Assembly (NCBI GenBank): GCA_017303715.1
Contig: JAFLBZ010000001.1
Span: forward strand, 124,001-188,000
DNA from: Rhodothermia bacterium
GTDB lineage: Bacteria > Bacteroidota > Rhodothermia > Rhodothermales > UBA2364
Length of the DNA: 64,000 bases
Direction: 5' to 3'
How positions within the stretch are numbered: position 1 is the stretch's first letter; each line of letters opens with the position of its first letter. Positions 17,855 to 27,175 of this stretch are shown one piece after another. A program made the position numbers and the translations under genes. The notes under the pieces were generated by a model, which was not told where the DNA came from, ran no database searches, and was given only the letters and a program-made list of their open reading frames with translations.

Positions 17855-19981
17855 TTATAAAAGACCATTGCGTTTTCTAAGAAACCACTCAATGGTAAGC
17901 AAAACAACCAATAAAACCAAGAGTTGCCACAATGTCCAAGGCTCCACATCAGATTCTTGTTTGGAGAAAGTAGGTTTTATTTTTCCAGAATCGCGCAAAC
18001 GATTGATAAAAGTTGTGGCATTTTTTGCGGTTGAAAAGAGGCCACCCGAACGTTGTGCCAAGCCGCGCATGAGTCCGGCATTGGCAGCCGTTTCCTGAAA
18101 TTCCAAACTAAGCGCTCCTACCGCAAATGCGCCTGCATCCGAGCCAAGCACTTGCTCGCCTAATTTAGCAGTTGCACGATAAGTATAGCTTCCGGGCGGC
18201 AGGGTTCCCGCATCCCCAAAATACCGTCCACTCCCTATTCCGCCTAATGTTAGTGGGATTTCGTCGCCATCTGGCCCATTGACGACAACTTGCACCAATG
18301 CGCGATCTATTGGGTTCAAACTCTCATCAAATACTTGACCAGAGAACTGAACCGCTTCCCCGCTCCCGAAAAGGCTACGGGTTGTACGGACACGGACGGG
18401 CTTATCGTCTTGTCGAGACGTTACCCACCGCAGGCTATTCAGGGTGAGTGCGGGTAAAAAGCCCTTAAGTACGTCCAAATCCTGTGGCAAACTTCGCCAA
18501 CGGAAAATGCCAGCACCAAGCAAGGCGGCAGACCGAATTTTACCACGCGACCGCACTACCAGCAAAGGGTCTGGCAAAATAACCCCATTCACTTGTGGTG
18601 TGGCCAAAACGCGGGCTTCTGGAGCCACCTCCCAACGGCTTTGGTTGAACAGCAAGGGCGGAAGCTGCTTCCAAGATTCCGGTTTGGGATCTTCAATTTC
18701 TAAAACGGGGTGGATGGCTCCACCTGCCGATGGGCTTAAAAAGGATTCTACAAATGTACTCCGCACCACCGAAGGTTTTGCGGGCAACACCTCTCCCAAA
18801 CCATCACGCAACAAGCTGAGATTGGTTTGTTGGCTTAGGAAAAAAAACAAGGGTTTCCCTGCTTTGGCGGCATTCGCCACTTTTTGCACGTCTGTTGCCG
18901 AAGTTCCAGGACCCGGATAGCCATGCAAAACCAATAAATCGTATCCGGAAAAGTTATCTGGAAAACCGCCGAAATAATATTGTCCCGGTGCTTTCTGGAC
19001 CAACTGCGAGACCTCTAAATTGGGGTCGCTCAGCAAAACTTGTTGAAGGGCGGACAAGTCTGGACTGGGCGCTCCGCCCAAAAGCAGTACCCTCAATTTA
19101 TTGTCCAAGACCTGAACCGTCACCGTTGTCTGGTTGTTCTCGTGGGTGAGTTCGCCATCAAAACGTGTCACCGAGGCCGTAAGTCGCCTTAAGCCTGATT
19201 GTGACGGTTGGAAGGAAACCTCTGTTGTTACTTCTTGACCGGCCACCAATTTAACCACTGCACTTCCTACTGGGCGGCCATTGTCTGTTAGCGTAACCGT
19301 TGCGGTTTGCCCGTCAAATCCATCGTTTCGTACACCCACTTGTACAGGAACGATGGTGTTTAGATACGCATATTCATTTGTAATCGCCTTGCGGATTTGC
19401 ACATCTCTTGCACGGGTAGAGTCTCCCGCGACGAGGGTATGAATCGGAACCGGAAAACGTTCGGCCAGAAAAAGCGGATTCCGGCCCGTATTATATTGCC
19501 CATCGGATAAAATCACCACACCGCCCAAATTGTCATCCCCCAATTCTTCCCGAATTTTAACCAAGGCGGAGGAAAAATCAGTGCGTTCACCTGCAAAGGA
19601 CGTACTTGCTAACTTGTCCAACGATTGTGGTTTGGTTGTAGCATCAAACGTATAAACCTTCACGCTGGCATCTAAATCTTGCCATTTTAAGGCTTGCAAG
19701 GCCGAGTGCATTTCTTTTGCCCGAAGTCCCACACTTTTGGAGGTGTCCACCAAAAACGCAATGACAGGGCGCTTGGGCAATTCACGAATCAGCCGCAAAA
19801 CAGGCTCAAACAACAAGACCAACAAAATGGACAATGCCAAGAAGCGTAAAGTGGCCAATAAAAGCCGTTTAGGAAGCGGTAACAACGGGCGGCTCCGCCC
19901 ATACGTCCACCACGTAATGCCAGCCGCAACCAGCAATGCTGGAATCAAAATCCAAGGGGAAAGGCCAAATGTAAGGCTCAT
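17855..19981 (-). CDS. VWA-domain membrane protein (BatA/CoxE-like architecture)
   Basis: A 708-residue membrane protein. Two transmembrane segments lie near the N-terminus (residues 10-28 and 40-66), followed by a von Willebrand factor A domain with a MIDAS motif DTSKS starting at D79 and a later ILSDG. The middle is beta-rich and resembles CARDB/Ig-like and class I glutamine amidotransferase-like regions seen in large Bacteroidota VWA proteins. A final transmembrane helix (LWQLLVLLVVLLTIEWFL) is followed by a basic tail (RKRNGLL). The bulk therefore lies outside the cytoplasm. Function is unknown; related genes often sit near MoxR ATPases, but none is here. Confidence 0.85.
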   Translation of the reverse strand: MSLTFGLSPWILIPALLVAAGITWWTYGRSRPLLPLPKRLLLATLRFLALSILLVLLFEPVLRLIRELPKRPVIAFLVDTSKSVGLRAKEMHSALQALKWQDLDASVKVYTFDATTKPQSLDKLASTSFAGERTDFSSALVKIREELGDDNLGGVVILSDGQYNTGRNPLFLAERFPVPIHTLVAGDSTRARDVQIRKAITNEYAYLNTIVPVQVGVRNDGFDGQTATVTLTDNGRPVGSAVVKLVAGQEVTTEVSFQPSQSGLRRLTASVTRFDGELTHENNQTTVTVQVLDNKLRVLLLGGAPSPDLSALQQVLLSDPNLEVSQLVQKAPGQYYFGGFPDNFSGYDLLVLHGYPGPGTSATDVQKVANAAKAGKPLFFFLSQQTNLSLLRDGLGEVLPAKPSVVRSTFVESFLSPSAGGAIHPVLEIEDPKPESWKQLPPLLFNQSRWEVAPEARVLATPQVNGVILPDPLLVVRSRGKIRSAALLGAGIFRWRSLPQDLDVLKGFLPALTLNSLRWVTSRQDDKPVRVRTTRSLFGSGEAVQFSGQVFDESLNPIDRALVQVVVNGPDGDEIPLTLGGIGSGRYFGDAGTLPPGSYTYRATAKLGEQVLGSDAGAFAVGALSLEFQETAANAGLMRGLAQRSGGLFSTAKNATTFINRLRDSGKIKPTFSKQESDVEPWTLWQLLVLLVVLLTIEWFLRKRNGLL

Positions 19982-20068
19982 GCAAGCAAGTTCAATTCAG
20001 AAAAACCAACAACCGTTTAGGGTTACCCAAAAGCGCAGACCGACACGGGGTATCTTTTGAGACGCATG

Positions 20069-20860
20069 TCAGCTTTTGAGGGTATCACCTATAAACGAAA
20101 AGGGTAGCAAATCTCGTACCTTTATGGTGAAGGGAGGTTCTAAGCCACGATCCATAACAAGTTCCATATCTGGCGCAAATTCCATCATCACCTGCCTGCA
20201 AGCACCACAAGGGGTTCCAGACGGGTCTTTGGGACAACCCAGATACATCACTGTCCAATTTTTGAAGCCATAGGTTATCGCTGTTCCGATCGCATTTCGC
20301 TCTGCACAAATCACCCGTTGCCAATCCGTATTTTCTACGTTACAGCCGGGCCACATGTACCCATCTCGACTAAGAATGACGCACCCCACCGGAAAATCGG
20401 ATTCGGGAATAAAAGCTTGTTGTGCGGCATACGCAGCGGAACGCAGGCCATCTTTCACACCTTGAATATTGGCCGGATAATAGGGGATTAATGGCTCGGT
20501 AGGCTTAACAAGTTCTTTCGTCGCACCCAGCAAGACCACATCTTCACAAACCAGCGAGGCGTGCAATCCCAGCGCATGTTCGAGGTAAAGCAATTCTTCC
20601 CGTTCAATCGGATAACTTGCCACCATGCCAATCACATCCTTCCGCCCCATCGCAACCGCCGTAGAAAAGGCATTGATAACCGCTGGAATTAACAAAGGGA
20701 ACGAGGCATTCTCAACCCGAACACCAGCTACCCAACTCCCATCAGAAAGTTGGAGGATAACCGCTTGTTTTTTATGGGAATAAGGTGCATAGGCCCGTTC
20801 TTGGAATGGCCTTAGATGGCGGCGTAGGGAGGCCATAATGGCATTTTGATCGGACTTCAT
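20069..20860 (-). CDS. Two-domain cytidine deaminase-like protein, C-terminal domain catalytic
   Basis: A 263-residue protein made of two cytidine deaminase folds. The C-terminal domain has the complete zinc site: C185 and E187 in ICAERNAI, and C218/C221 in PCGACRQ, with VENTDW as substrate loop. The N-terminal domain (residues 15-110) aligns well (YAPYS, VENASF) but where CAERTA is expected it reads PAVINA, so Cys and Glu are lost. In the E. coli two-domain enzyme the N-terminal domain is the active one, so the order is reversed here. It likely deaminates cytidine/deoxycytidine in pyrimidine salvage. Length is close to the two-domain family. Confidence 0.85.
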   Translation of the reverse strand: MKSDQNAIMASLRRHLRPFQERAYAPYSHKKQAVILQLSDGSWVAGVRVENASFPLLIPAVINAFSTAVAMGRKDVIGMVASYPIEREELLYLEHALGLHASLVCEDVVLLGATKELVKPTEPLIPYYPANIQGVKDGLRSAAYAAQQAFIPESDFPVGCVILSRDGYMWPGCNVENTDWQRVICAERNAIGTAITYGFKNWTVMYLGCPKDPSGTPCGACRQVMMEFAPDMELVMDRGLEPPFTIKVRDLLPFSFIGDTLKS

Positions 20861-20915
20861 GTCGGTTCTTTTTCGCTAAGATACGGTCAAAAGACGAAAA
20901 TTAACATCCTATTGT

Positions 20916-20944
20916 TTGATTTCTTTTGATTACGTGCGTACATT
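20916..20944 (+). promoter_or_regulatory. Probable sigma-70-type promoter of tRNA-Leu
   Basis: TTGATT and TACATT are separated by 17 bases and lie 15 bases upstream of the tRNA 5' end, the expected spacing for a housekeeping promoter. Confidence 0.5.
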
Positions 20945-20958
20945 AGCAGTCCTGTTTA

Positions 20959-21043
20959 GCCGAAGTGGCGGAATGGTAGACGCAACGGACTTAAAATCCG
21001 TCGGTGAGCGATCACCGTGGGGGTTCGAGTCCCCCCTTCGGCA
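20959..21043 (+). tRNA. tRNA-Leu (anticodon UAA)
   Basis: An 85-nt class II tRNA. The acceptor stem GCCGAAG pairs with CTTCGGC, followed by discriminator A. The anticodon stem ACGGA/TCCGT encloses loop CTTAAAA, giving anticodon UAA (reads UUA/UUG). A long variable arm (CGGTGAGCGATCACCG) and the TPsiC loop GTTCGAGTC are present. The CCA end is not encoded. Confidence 0.97.
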
Positions 21044-21052
21044 CAGAACAGC

Positions 21053-21085
21053 AAGCGCGAACCCTAAAAGTCCGCGCTTTTTTTT
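21053..21085 (+). terminator. Rho-independent terminator after tRNA-Leu
   Basis: AAGCGCG and CGCGCTT arms around a 13-base loop, followed by eight T residues, begin ten bases after the tRNA. Confidence 0.85.
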
Positions 21086-21110
21086 GTTTTATACGGATCG
21101 GTATTCAGTT

Positions 21111-21647
21111 TCACATTGAGGCACGCCGGAGTCGGCTTCGCTGAAGATTAAGAACCGAATAATTGGTCACGTCATTTCCAGTGGAGTTCAACCATTTTCC
21201 AGAAGTGACCTCAAAAACAAGCGTTTCTCCTTGCAATTCATAGGTAGCGGTTAGGTAAAGCCCAGACACACCAAATAAATGAAACAACTTATTACCCAAT
21301 AAATAAGCATCCAGAACAATCCCATCTCCCTCATCCAACCAATAATGCCCCTTTGTAGCGTCTGCTGTTTTCAGGGTATAGTCTTTCGTAATGGGATTTT
21401 TAGGCGATAGATAGACGGTTTTCCAACGCCATGAATTTGGTTCTTCTGCTGGATTAATCGTCATTTCCACGTCCAGACTGTCCTTTGTTGCTCCTTGGGA
21501 GTAGATCAGCATTTTTCCAGACCACTTGCCCACCCAAGACGTCGGGAAGTTTACCGTTTGTCCAAAGGTAGCGGTGGGGAACAACATTCCCGCCAGCAAA
21601 AGCGTCACAAAAGAATGTACCCAATGTATTTTTTGCCGCACAGTCAT
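21111..21647 (-). CDS. Hypothetical exported protein (lipocalin-like size)
   Basis: About 178 residues from the Met at 21647, chosen because it gives a clean signal peptide (MTVRQKIHWVHS then a hydrophobic stretch ending PTATFGQ); a Met 12 codons upstream is an alternative. The mature part is beta-rich with conserved-looking Trp residues (WVGKWSGKM, WRWKTVYLSP, HYWLDEG), the pattern of small periplasmic lipocalin-like proteins. I do not recognise a specific family. It stands alone, facing the tRNA gene. Confidence 0.65.
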   Translation of the reverse strand: MTVRQKIHWVHSFVTLLLAGMLFPTATFGQTVNFPTSWVGKWSGKMLIYSQGATKDSLDVEMTINPAEEPNSWRWKTVYLSPKNPITKDYTLKTADATKGHYWLDEGDGIVLDAYLLGNKLFHLFGVSGLYLTATYELQGETLVFEVTSGKWLNSTGNDVTNYSVLNLQRSRLRRASM

Positions 21648-21752
21648 ATCAGTTAAACCATTGTATTTTAATTGCTTACACATGAAATATTATGCCCTTG
21701 GGTTATCATTGGCTGTTATAAAATCATATAAGGGTTAAGTCCATAAGATGAC

Positions 21753-23102
21753 TCAGGCCTTCTCAATTTTATCCGCTTCACGCAGCCCACTCCGGTACGC
21801 CCCATGCGCTGTTGAGAAATAATCCACTTCGGTATGTTCTCCGGCAAAGAATACCCGACCAGCAACGGCCTCTGCCAAAGACTCGAAATGTGCCATCTCT
21901 GTTCCTACGGCAGTGAAGGAATAAGCCCCAAAAGAATAGGGATTACTGTCCCATTTTGTACGGAGGAGGTTGGTGGGATTGGGAATACCCATTCCGTACA
22001 GATCCCGAAGGTGGGTCATAATTTCTTGGACAACCTCGGCATCGCTCATTTTTTCTGTTTCACGCCCGTATTCAGCATAAGCAAAGGTCATTAGGGCATT
22101 TACATTGGGGTGAAATTTCTTCACATTTACAAAATAATTAAACTTATCACGTTTTTCGGGGGTGTAAGAAATATATTGCACATCATCCCAGAAAGCCGTT
22201 TCCCACGTCAATAAAAACTTATTTACACAATTCATTCCCACCTTGTCAATGGCCGTTAATTTTTCGGTTGGTAGCGCAGGCAAAAATTGGATTTTTTTAT
22301 TTTTTAATACGCCTAATGGAACCGAAACCAAAACATAATCAGCTTCTGTTATTTGGCCATTGTGAGTAATTTTAACAGCACTATTGGTATAATCTATTGC
22401 AGTAACCACTTGATTTAGCTGGACATTAAGCGCTTTTGCCAAGTACATCGGAATGGTATCGTACCCATTGGTCGAGATCACTTCTATACCGCCAAATTCC
22501 TCACCTTCATCGTATAATTGAGACGATAATTTGTCTAAATCGCCGGTATCAAACGTTAAATAAGTGGATAAGAAGAACTTCCAAAGCCGATTGTTTATTT
22601 TATCTGGATATTGCGAAGTAAAAACCTCTTCAAAGCTCTTGGAAGGATTTCCTTTATTCATCAACACCTCCAGCATCGAGTAGAATGCGTCTTCTGCATC
22701 GTCTAAGGTGGATGTTGGATACGCCTTTCCTCCTACATCATACACCTTCCGGCTGTCGTCGTTGGTATGGAAGGTCTTCATCCCTGCTTTTTCGGCTAAT
22801 GTTGTGATGGGGTTGCCTTGAATGCCATGAATCCAGCTTGCGCCTTCATCAAAAGCGATACCCAAAGATCGGTTGCTGCGAAGCCTGCCGCCCACACGAT
22901 CTTGCGCTTCGAGAATGATCACCTCGAAACCATTGTTTTTTAATTGTGTAGCGGCGGCAAGCCCTGAAATGCCTGCTCCTACCACCACAACTTTTTTTCC
23001 GTTTTTTGGCACTTCGTTATCACACGCAGAGAATAATGAAGGAGCAAATCCAACCAAGCCTAATTGCATGACTGTTTTTTGGACAAATGTGCGTCTGTTC
23101 AC
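21753..23102 (-). CDS. Flavin monoamine oxidase family protein, exported
   Basis: A 449-residue FAD enzyme. The N-terminus MNRRTFVQK carries a twin-arginine-like motif, and LFSAC supplies a lipobox, so it may be a Tat-exported lipoprotein. The FAD-binding VVVGAGISGLAAA starts near residue 40, followed by EAQDRVGGRLRS, and the C-terminal FFAGEHTEVDYFSTAHGAY is the second FAD contact of amine oxidases. Substrate (polyamine, monoamine or amino acid) is not clear. A single-gene unit between the hypothetical exported protein and accD. Confidence 0.88.
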   Translation of the reverse strand: MNRRTFVQKTVMQLGLVGFAPSLFSACDNEVPKNGKKVVVVGAGISGLAAATQLKNNGFEVIILEAQDRVGGRLRSNRSLGIAFDEGASWIHGIQGNPITTLAEKAGMKTFHTNDDSRKVYDVGGKAYPTSTLDDAEDAFYSMLEVLMNKGNPSKSFEEVFTSQYPDKINNRLWKFFLSTYLTFDTGDLDKLSSQLYDEGEEFGGIEVISTNGYDTIPMYLAKALNVQLNQVVTAIDYTNSAVKITHNGQITEADYVLVSVPLGVLKNKKIQFLPALPTEKLTAIDKVGMNCVNKFLLTWETAFWDDVQYISYTPEKRDKFNYFVNVKKFHPNVNALMTFAYAEYGRETEKMSDAEVVQEIMTHLRDLYGMGIPNPTNLLRTKWDSNPYSFGAYSFTAVGTEMAHFESLAEAVAGRVFFAGEHTEVDYFSTAHGAYRSGLREADKIEKA

Positions 23103-23187
23103 AAAAAATAGATGATTAATGTTTTTTGGGAAAGGATTAGGTTTTGCACCTCGAAAGATGCGTTTATCAAAAGGATATGACCTTCCA

Positions 23188-24045
23188 TTATTTTGAAGGT
23201 TCTAAAAGCAAGTTGAACAAATTGGCGAGATAGGCTTTTAGGTTTCTACGATCCACTACATCATCTAAGAACCCTTTTTCGAGCAAGAATTCTGACCGCT
23301 GAAAGCCCTCTGGAAGGTCTTGTCCGATGGTTTCACGGATGACCCGTGGGCCAGCGAAGCCAATCAAGGCGCCCGGTTCTGCCAAGTTAATATCTCCCAA
23401 CATGGCAAAAGAAGCCGAGACCCCACCTGTTGTCGGATCCGCCATAATGGAAACATAAGGCAGTTTATGCTCGGCCAGCACCGCCAGATTGGCACTTGTT
23501 TTGGCTAATTGCATCAGACTCAAGGCGGCTTCCTGCATCCGTGCGCCTCCAGAACGCGAAACGATGATAACCGGACTTTTACGTTCGACACCACGACGAA
23601 TCACCCGCGTAAGGACTTCTCCTACGACCGAACCCATAGAGCCGCCGATGAACGAAAAGTCCATACAGCCTACCGAGACAGGGATACCGCCAATTTTGCC
23701 AAATGCGCCTCTTGCAGCGTCATTTAGTTGTGTTTTGGCTTTTGCAGCAACAATTCGTTTGTGATAAGGCTGTCGATCCACAAATTCCAAGACGTCTAAA
23801 GACGACAAGTGGTCGTCAAAAACCTCAAATTCGGCATCATCAAACAACATGCGGAAATAACTATCGCTGTCTAAGCCGAGATGAAAACCACATTTGGGAC
23901 AAACATGCCATTCGTTGGCAAGTTGGCGCTGGCTCAAGACCTCGTTACAAGAAGGACAGTTTTTCCAGTAACCTTCCGGCGCGTCAATTGATTTGGTGCT
24001 TGCAGCGCTAATTCCTGTGGATTTACGACTAAACCAAGTGGCCAT
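23188..24045 (-). CDS. accD: Acetyl-CoA carboxylase carboxyltransferase subunit beta
   Basis: A 285-residue subunit of acetyl-CoA carboxylase (first step of fatty acid synthesis). The N-terminal zinc ribbon has all four cysteines (C30, C33, C49, C52). The crotonase-fold carboxyltransferase core carries SRSGGARMQE and the GGVSASFAMLGD and GFAGPRVI motifs. Length and order are standard. It is 32 bp downstream of tsaB on the same strand and probably shares its transcript. Confidence 0.97.
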   Translation of the reverse strand: MATWFSRKSTGISAASTKSIDAPEGYWKNCPSCNEVLSQRQLANEWHVCPKCGFHLGLDSDSYFRMLFDDAEFEVFDDHLSSLDVLEFVDRQPYHKRIVAAKAKTQLNDAARGAFGKIGGIPVSVGCMDFSFIGGSMGSVVGEVLTRVIRRGVERKSPVIIVSRSGGARMQEAALSLMQLAKTSANLAVLAEHKLPYVSIMADPTTGGVSASFAMLGDINLAEPGALIGFAGPRVIRETIGQDLPEGFQRSEFLLEKGFLDDVVDRRNLKAYLANLFNLLLEPSK

Positions 24046-24077
24046 TATGGTATAATAGTTTAAGTTTGCAGGTCATA

Positions 24078-24815
24078 TCAAGATTGCGGCGTTCGCTCGC
24101 GAATACTCCGAGAGGGCTTTGCCGCTGTAAATGCTTTATAATAGAACGGTTCTAAGTCCCGAATGGTTTGTGGGTCAACCTCTAAAAATTCCGTTATACA
24201 AGCCGCAATTGCACGCGCATTGGGATAAAAATCGGTATCAGGCAGGCATTGAATCGTTTCCAAACCGGCATTTTGAAGCGGTAATAGGCTTTTGGCCGCA
24301 CCATCTCCCACCAACCACACCTTGCTGTCGTGGCGCTCCCGATTTCCCAGCAACCAATCTTGTAGGCGATCGGTGGTTAGTGCTATGGTTTCCCGCTCGC
24401 ACACCAAGCCGTCTCCTTCCTTTCGGAAAGCAGCCGTATAGACCTCGTCTCGTCGGGCGTCAATCAGAGGGCACACCCAGTCATGAGCCGCCATTATCGG
24501 CAAAACCAATTGTGCCAAACCGTGTAAGGAATTTACGCCGATCAGCGGCTTTTCATGTGCAAATGCAATGGCTTTTGCTGTAGAAACCCCGATCCGTAGT
24601 CCGGTATAAGAGCCAGGGCCTACCGAAACAGCAATTCCCGTTACGTCCGACCATTCCGTTTCTGCAAAACGCATCACTTCTTTTACCATTTCGGGTAGAT
24701 GTGTGGCATGGCTCCGCGAAAGGTTCAGGGTACATTCGGCCAGCAAGTTCTGTTCTTTTACAAGCGCAACGCTACAACGTGCAGTCGCGGTTTCGATGGC
24801 TAAAATTGTGGGCAT
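24078..24815 (-). CDS. tsaB: tRNA threonylcarbamoyladenosine biosynthesis protein TsaB
   Basis: A 245-residue ASKHA-fold partner of TsaD in making t6A37 of ANN-decoding tRNAs. The N-terminus ILAIETATARCSVAL and SVGPGSYTGLRIG are diagnostic, together with SHATHLPE. TsaB has no metal site of its own, as seen here. Length is usual. It is divergent from the EF-G paralog and upstream of accD. Confidence 0.95.
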   Translation of the reverse strand: MPTILAIETATARCSVALVKEQNLLAECTLNLSRSHATHLPEMVKEVMRFAETEWSDVTGIAVSVGPGSYTGLRIGVSTAKAIAFAHEKPLIGVNSLHGLAQLVLPIMAAHDWVCPLIDARRDEVYTAAFRKEGDGLVCERETIALTTDRLQDWLLGNRERHDSKVWLVGDGAAKSLLPLQNAGLETIQCLPDTDFYPNARAIAACITEFLEVDPQTIRDLEPFYYKAFTAAKPSRSIRERTPQS

Positions 24816-24893
24816 GAGTTATGGGAGATTTAGCGAAAGATACGTAACAAACCTAAAATTTATCGGGTCTTGGCGCAACTTTTAAACTGGGAC

Positions 24894-24921
24894 TTGAAAT
24901 TTTAACACGGGGTTGTATCTT
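24894..24921 (+). promoter_or_regulatory. Probable promoter of the EF-G gene
   Basis: TTGAAA and TATCTT with a 16-base spacer lie about 70 bases upstream of the ATG at 24993. A clear Shine-Dalgarno (AAAGGAG) precedes that ATG, which fixes the start. Confidence 0.4.
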
Positions 24922-24992
24922 GCACTTGCTTCATGATTTAGTTGATTGATAGCGTTTACAATTCATTTCACCCATAAAGGAGAAACGATCTT

Positions 24993-27119
24993 ATGAAAGT
25001 CTATGATGCAGATCATACGCGGAATATCGCTTTGGTTGGACACTCCGGCAGCGGCAAGACCACCATCGCCGAGGCCATGCTCTACAACGCAGGTGTCATC
25101 AACCGGATGGGCAGTGTTGAAGAAGGGAATACCGTCAGCGATTACCACAAGAGCGAACAAGATCGCCAAATGTCCATCTTTACGTCCATTCTACATACCG
25201 AATGGCAAGAACACAAAATCAACATTTTTGATACACCCGGTTATTTGGATTTTACAGGGGAAGTCATCTCCGCCTTAAAGGTGGTGGACACTGCTGTATT
25301 TGTCATTGATGGGGTCGCGGGCGTACAAGTCGGAACCGAAGTTGCATGGCAGTTCGCCAAGGATTTCGAAACTCCAGCCATGTTTCTAATTAATGCGTTA
25401 GACAAAGAAGAGTCCAGTTTCGAAGCCCGTATCGCTGAAATTCAAGAGCGCTTTGGCCGAGGTGCTGCCATTGTTCAAGTGGCTGCCGGACAAGGAACAC
25501 GCTCCATCATTGATGTTTTGTTGATGAAGTACATCACCTTCCCTGAAGGCTCTCGCGAAATGGTGGTGCAAGACATCCCCGAACAGTTTAAAGAACGGGC
25601 AGATCAGCTCCACAATGAGCTAATCGAAAGCATTGCCGAAAACGACGAAGGGTTGATGGAACTCTATTTTGAAGAAGGAACCCTTACCGAAGACCAAATG
25701 CGCGAGGGCTTACATAAGTCTATGCTCAAACGGGAACTTTTCCCCGTTTTTGTATGCAGTGGCAAGTACAACATTGGCATTACCCGCTTCATGCAATTTG
25801 TGGACAAAACCTGCCCACGACCCTCCGAAATGCCCCCTCCGGCAATGGCCTCCGGCGCACCCATTATGCCCGAAGCCAGTGGCACACCTGTGGCCTTTAT
25901 CTTCCGTACCATGGCCGAAGAACATGTAGGTGAGTACTCTTTCTTCCGTGTATATCATGGAACCATCGAGACCGGTATGGATTTGGAAAATGCACAAACC
26001 CGCGAAGTTGAACGCCTCGGACAAATTTATTCCCTGAATGGCAAACAGCGCGATACCGTTCAGAAAATTGTGGCCGGGGATATTGGCGCCGTCGTTAAAC
26101 TCAAAAACACCCATACCAACAATACCTTGCGGGCTAAAGGGACGGAGTTCGAAATCCAACCCATTACCTTCCCAAACCCACGATTCGTGGAGGCCGTTGT
26201 AACCAATAAACAAGGGGAGGAAGACAAATTGGCGCAGGGCCTACATCGTTTACACGAAGAAGACCCGTCTCTGGTCGTGGTTCACGATGCAGATTTGCGC
26301 CAAACCCTGCTGGGAGGACAAGGCAATATGCACCTCGATGTTGCAAAAGACCGCTTACTCAACCAATTTAAGGTCGGTGTACAGTTCAAAAAGCCCAAAG
26401 TCGGCTACCGAGAAACGGTTACCAAACAGGCAAGGGCGCAATACCGCCACAAAAAACAAACAGGTGGCGCAGGTCAGTTTGCCGATATTTCGATGCTGGT
26501 GGAGCCATTGTTGGGGGAATTTGTCCCTCCGCCCGATATTCAGCCCCGTAATGTTGCCGTTATCGAAACTGCATGGGGATCCAAAATCGAATTTATTGAC
26601 GCAATTGTAGGGGGCGTAATTGATATGCGGCGCTTTTTTGGTGCTATCCAAAAAGGGGTAAGCGAGCGCCTGCAAACCGGCCCAATGGCAGGTTATCCCG
26701 TTGGCGATGTGCGGGTAGTCATTTATTATGGCGGGATGCACGCCGTGGATTCTAACGAAAACGCCTTTAAGACTGCTGCAAAAATGTGCTTTATTCAAGC
26801 TTTTAAAGACGCCGCACCCGTACTCTTGGAACCAATCCACGAAGTAACTGTGACCGTGCCCGACATTTTTATGGGCGATGTGATGGGCGACCTTAATACC
26901 CGCCGCGCCCGTATATTGGGCATGGAATCCGTTGGCGCATTACAGGCAATAACGGCACTAACTCCTCAATCGGAGTTATACCACTATTCTACCGATTTGC
27001 GCTCAATCACTCAAGGACGCGGCATTCATAAAGAATCTTTCCATTCCTACGAAAATGTACCCCGTAACGAACAGGAAAAGATCATTGCCGCTGCCGAGAA
27101 AATCAAAGACGAGGAATAA
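24993..27119 (+). CDS. Elongation factor G paralog (EF-G2-like)
   Basis: A 708-residue translational GTPase with all EF-G domains. The G1 loop reads GHSGSGKTT (residues 16-24) instead of the AHVDAGKTT of canonical EF-G, G3 is DTPGYLDF and G4 is NALDKEE; these and the VEEGNTVSDYH segment mark the EF-G-like second-copy group rather than the main fusA product. Domain III-V follow, with the domain IV loop KQTGGAGQFAD. Canonical EF-G is usually in the str operon with rpsL/rpsG, which is not here. It may act in ribosome recycling or translocation under special conditions; that is inference. A strong Shine-Dalgarno and a downstream terminator make it a single-gene unit. Confidence 0.88.
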   Translation: MKVYDADHTRNIALVGHSGSGKTTIAEAMLYNAGVINRMGSVEEGNTVSDYHKSEQDRQMSIFTSILHTEWQEHKINIFDTPGYLDFTGEVISALKVVDTAVFVIDGVAGVQVGTEVAWQFAKDFETPAMFLINALDKEESSFEARIAEIQERFGRGAAIVQVAAGQGTRSIIDVLLMKYITFPEGSREMVVQDIPEQFKERADQLHNELIESIAENDEGLMELYFEEGTLTEDQMREGLHKSMLKRELFPVFVCSGKYNIGITRFMQFVDKTCPRPSEMPPPAMASGAPIMPEASGTPVAFIFRTMAEEHVGEYSFFRVYHGTIETGMDLENAQTREVERLGQIYSLNGKQRDTVQKIVAGDIGAVVKLKNTHTNNTLRAKGTEFEIQPITFPNPRFVEAVVTNKQGEEDKLAQGLHRLHEEDPSLVVVHDADLRQTLLGGQGNMHLDVAKDRLLNQFKVGVQFKKPKVGYRETVTKQARAQYRHKKQTGGAGQFADISMLVEPLLGEFVPPPDIQPRNVAVIETAWGSKIEFIDAIVGGVIDMRRFFGAIQKGVSERLQTGPMAGYPVGDVRVVIYYGGMHAVDSNENAFKTAAKMCFIQAFKDAAPVLLEPIHEVTVTVPDIFMGDVMGDLNTRRARILGMESVGALQAITALTPQSELYHYSTDLRSITQGRGIHKESFHSYENVPRNEQEKIIAAAEKIKDEE

Positions 27120-27143
27120 ACAACTCCTCTTTCTGCTTTCACA

Positions 27144-27175
27144 AACACCCTGCCTATATGGTGGGGTGTTTTTTT
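27144..27175 (+). terminator. Rho-independent terminator after the EF-G gene
   Basis: AACACCCTGCC and GGTGGGGTGTT arms enclose a short loop, followed by a run of T residues, 25 bases after the stop codon. Confidence 0.85.

Noticed and set aside
20959-21043. tRNA-Leu as an integration site for the defence island
   Set aside because: I saw no duplicated tRNA 3' end at the edges of the island; the tRNA is followed by its own terminator, and the island is 6.5 kb away.
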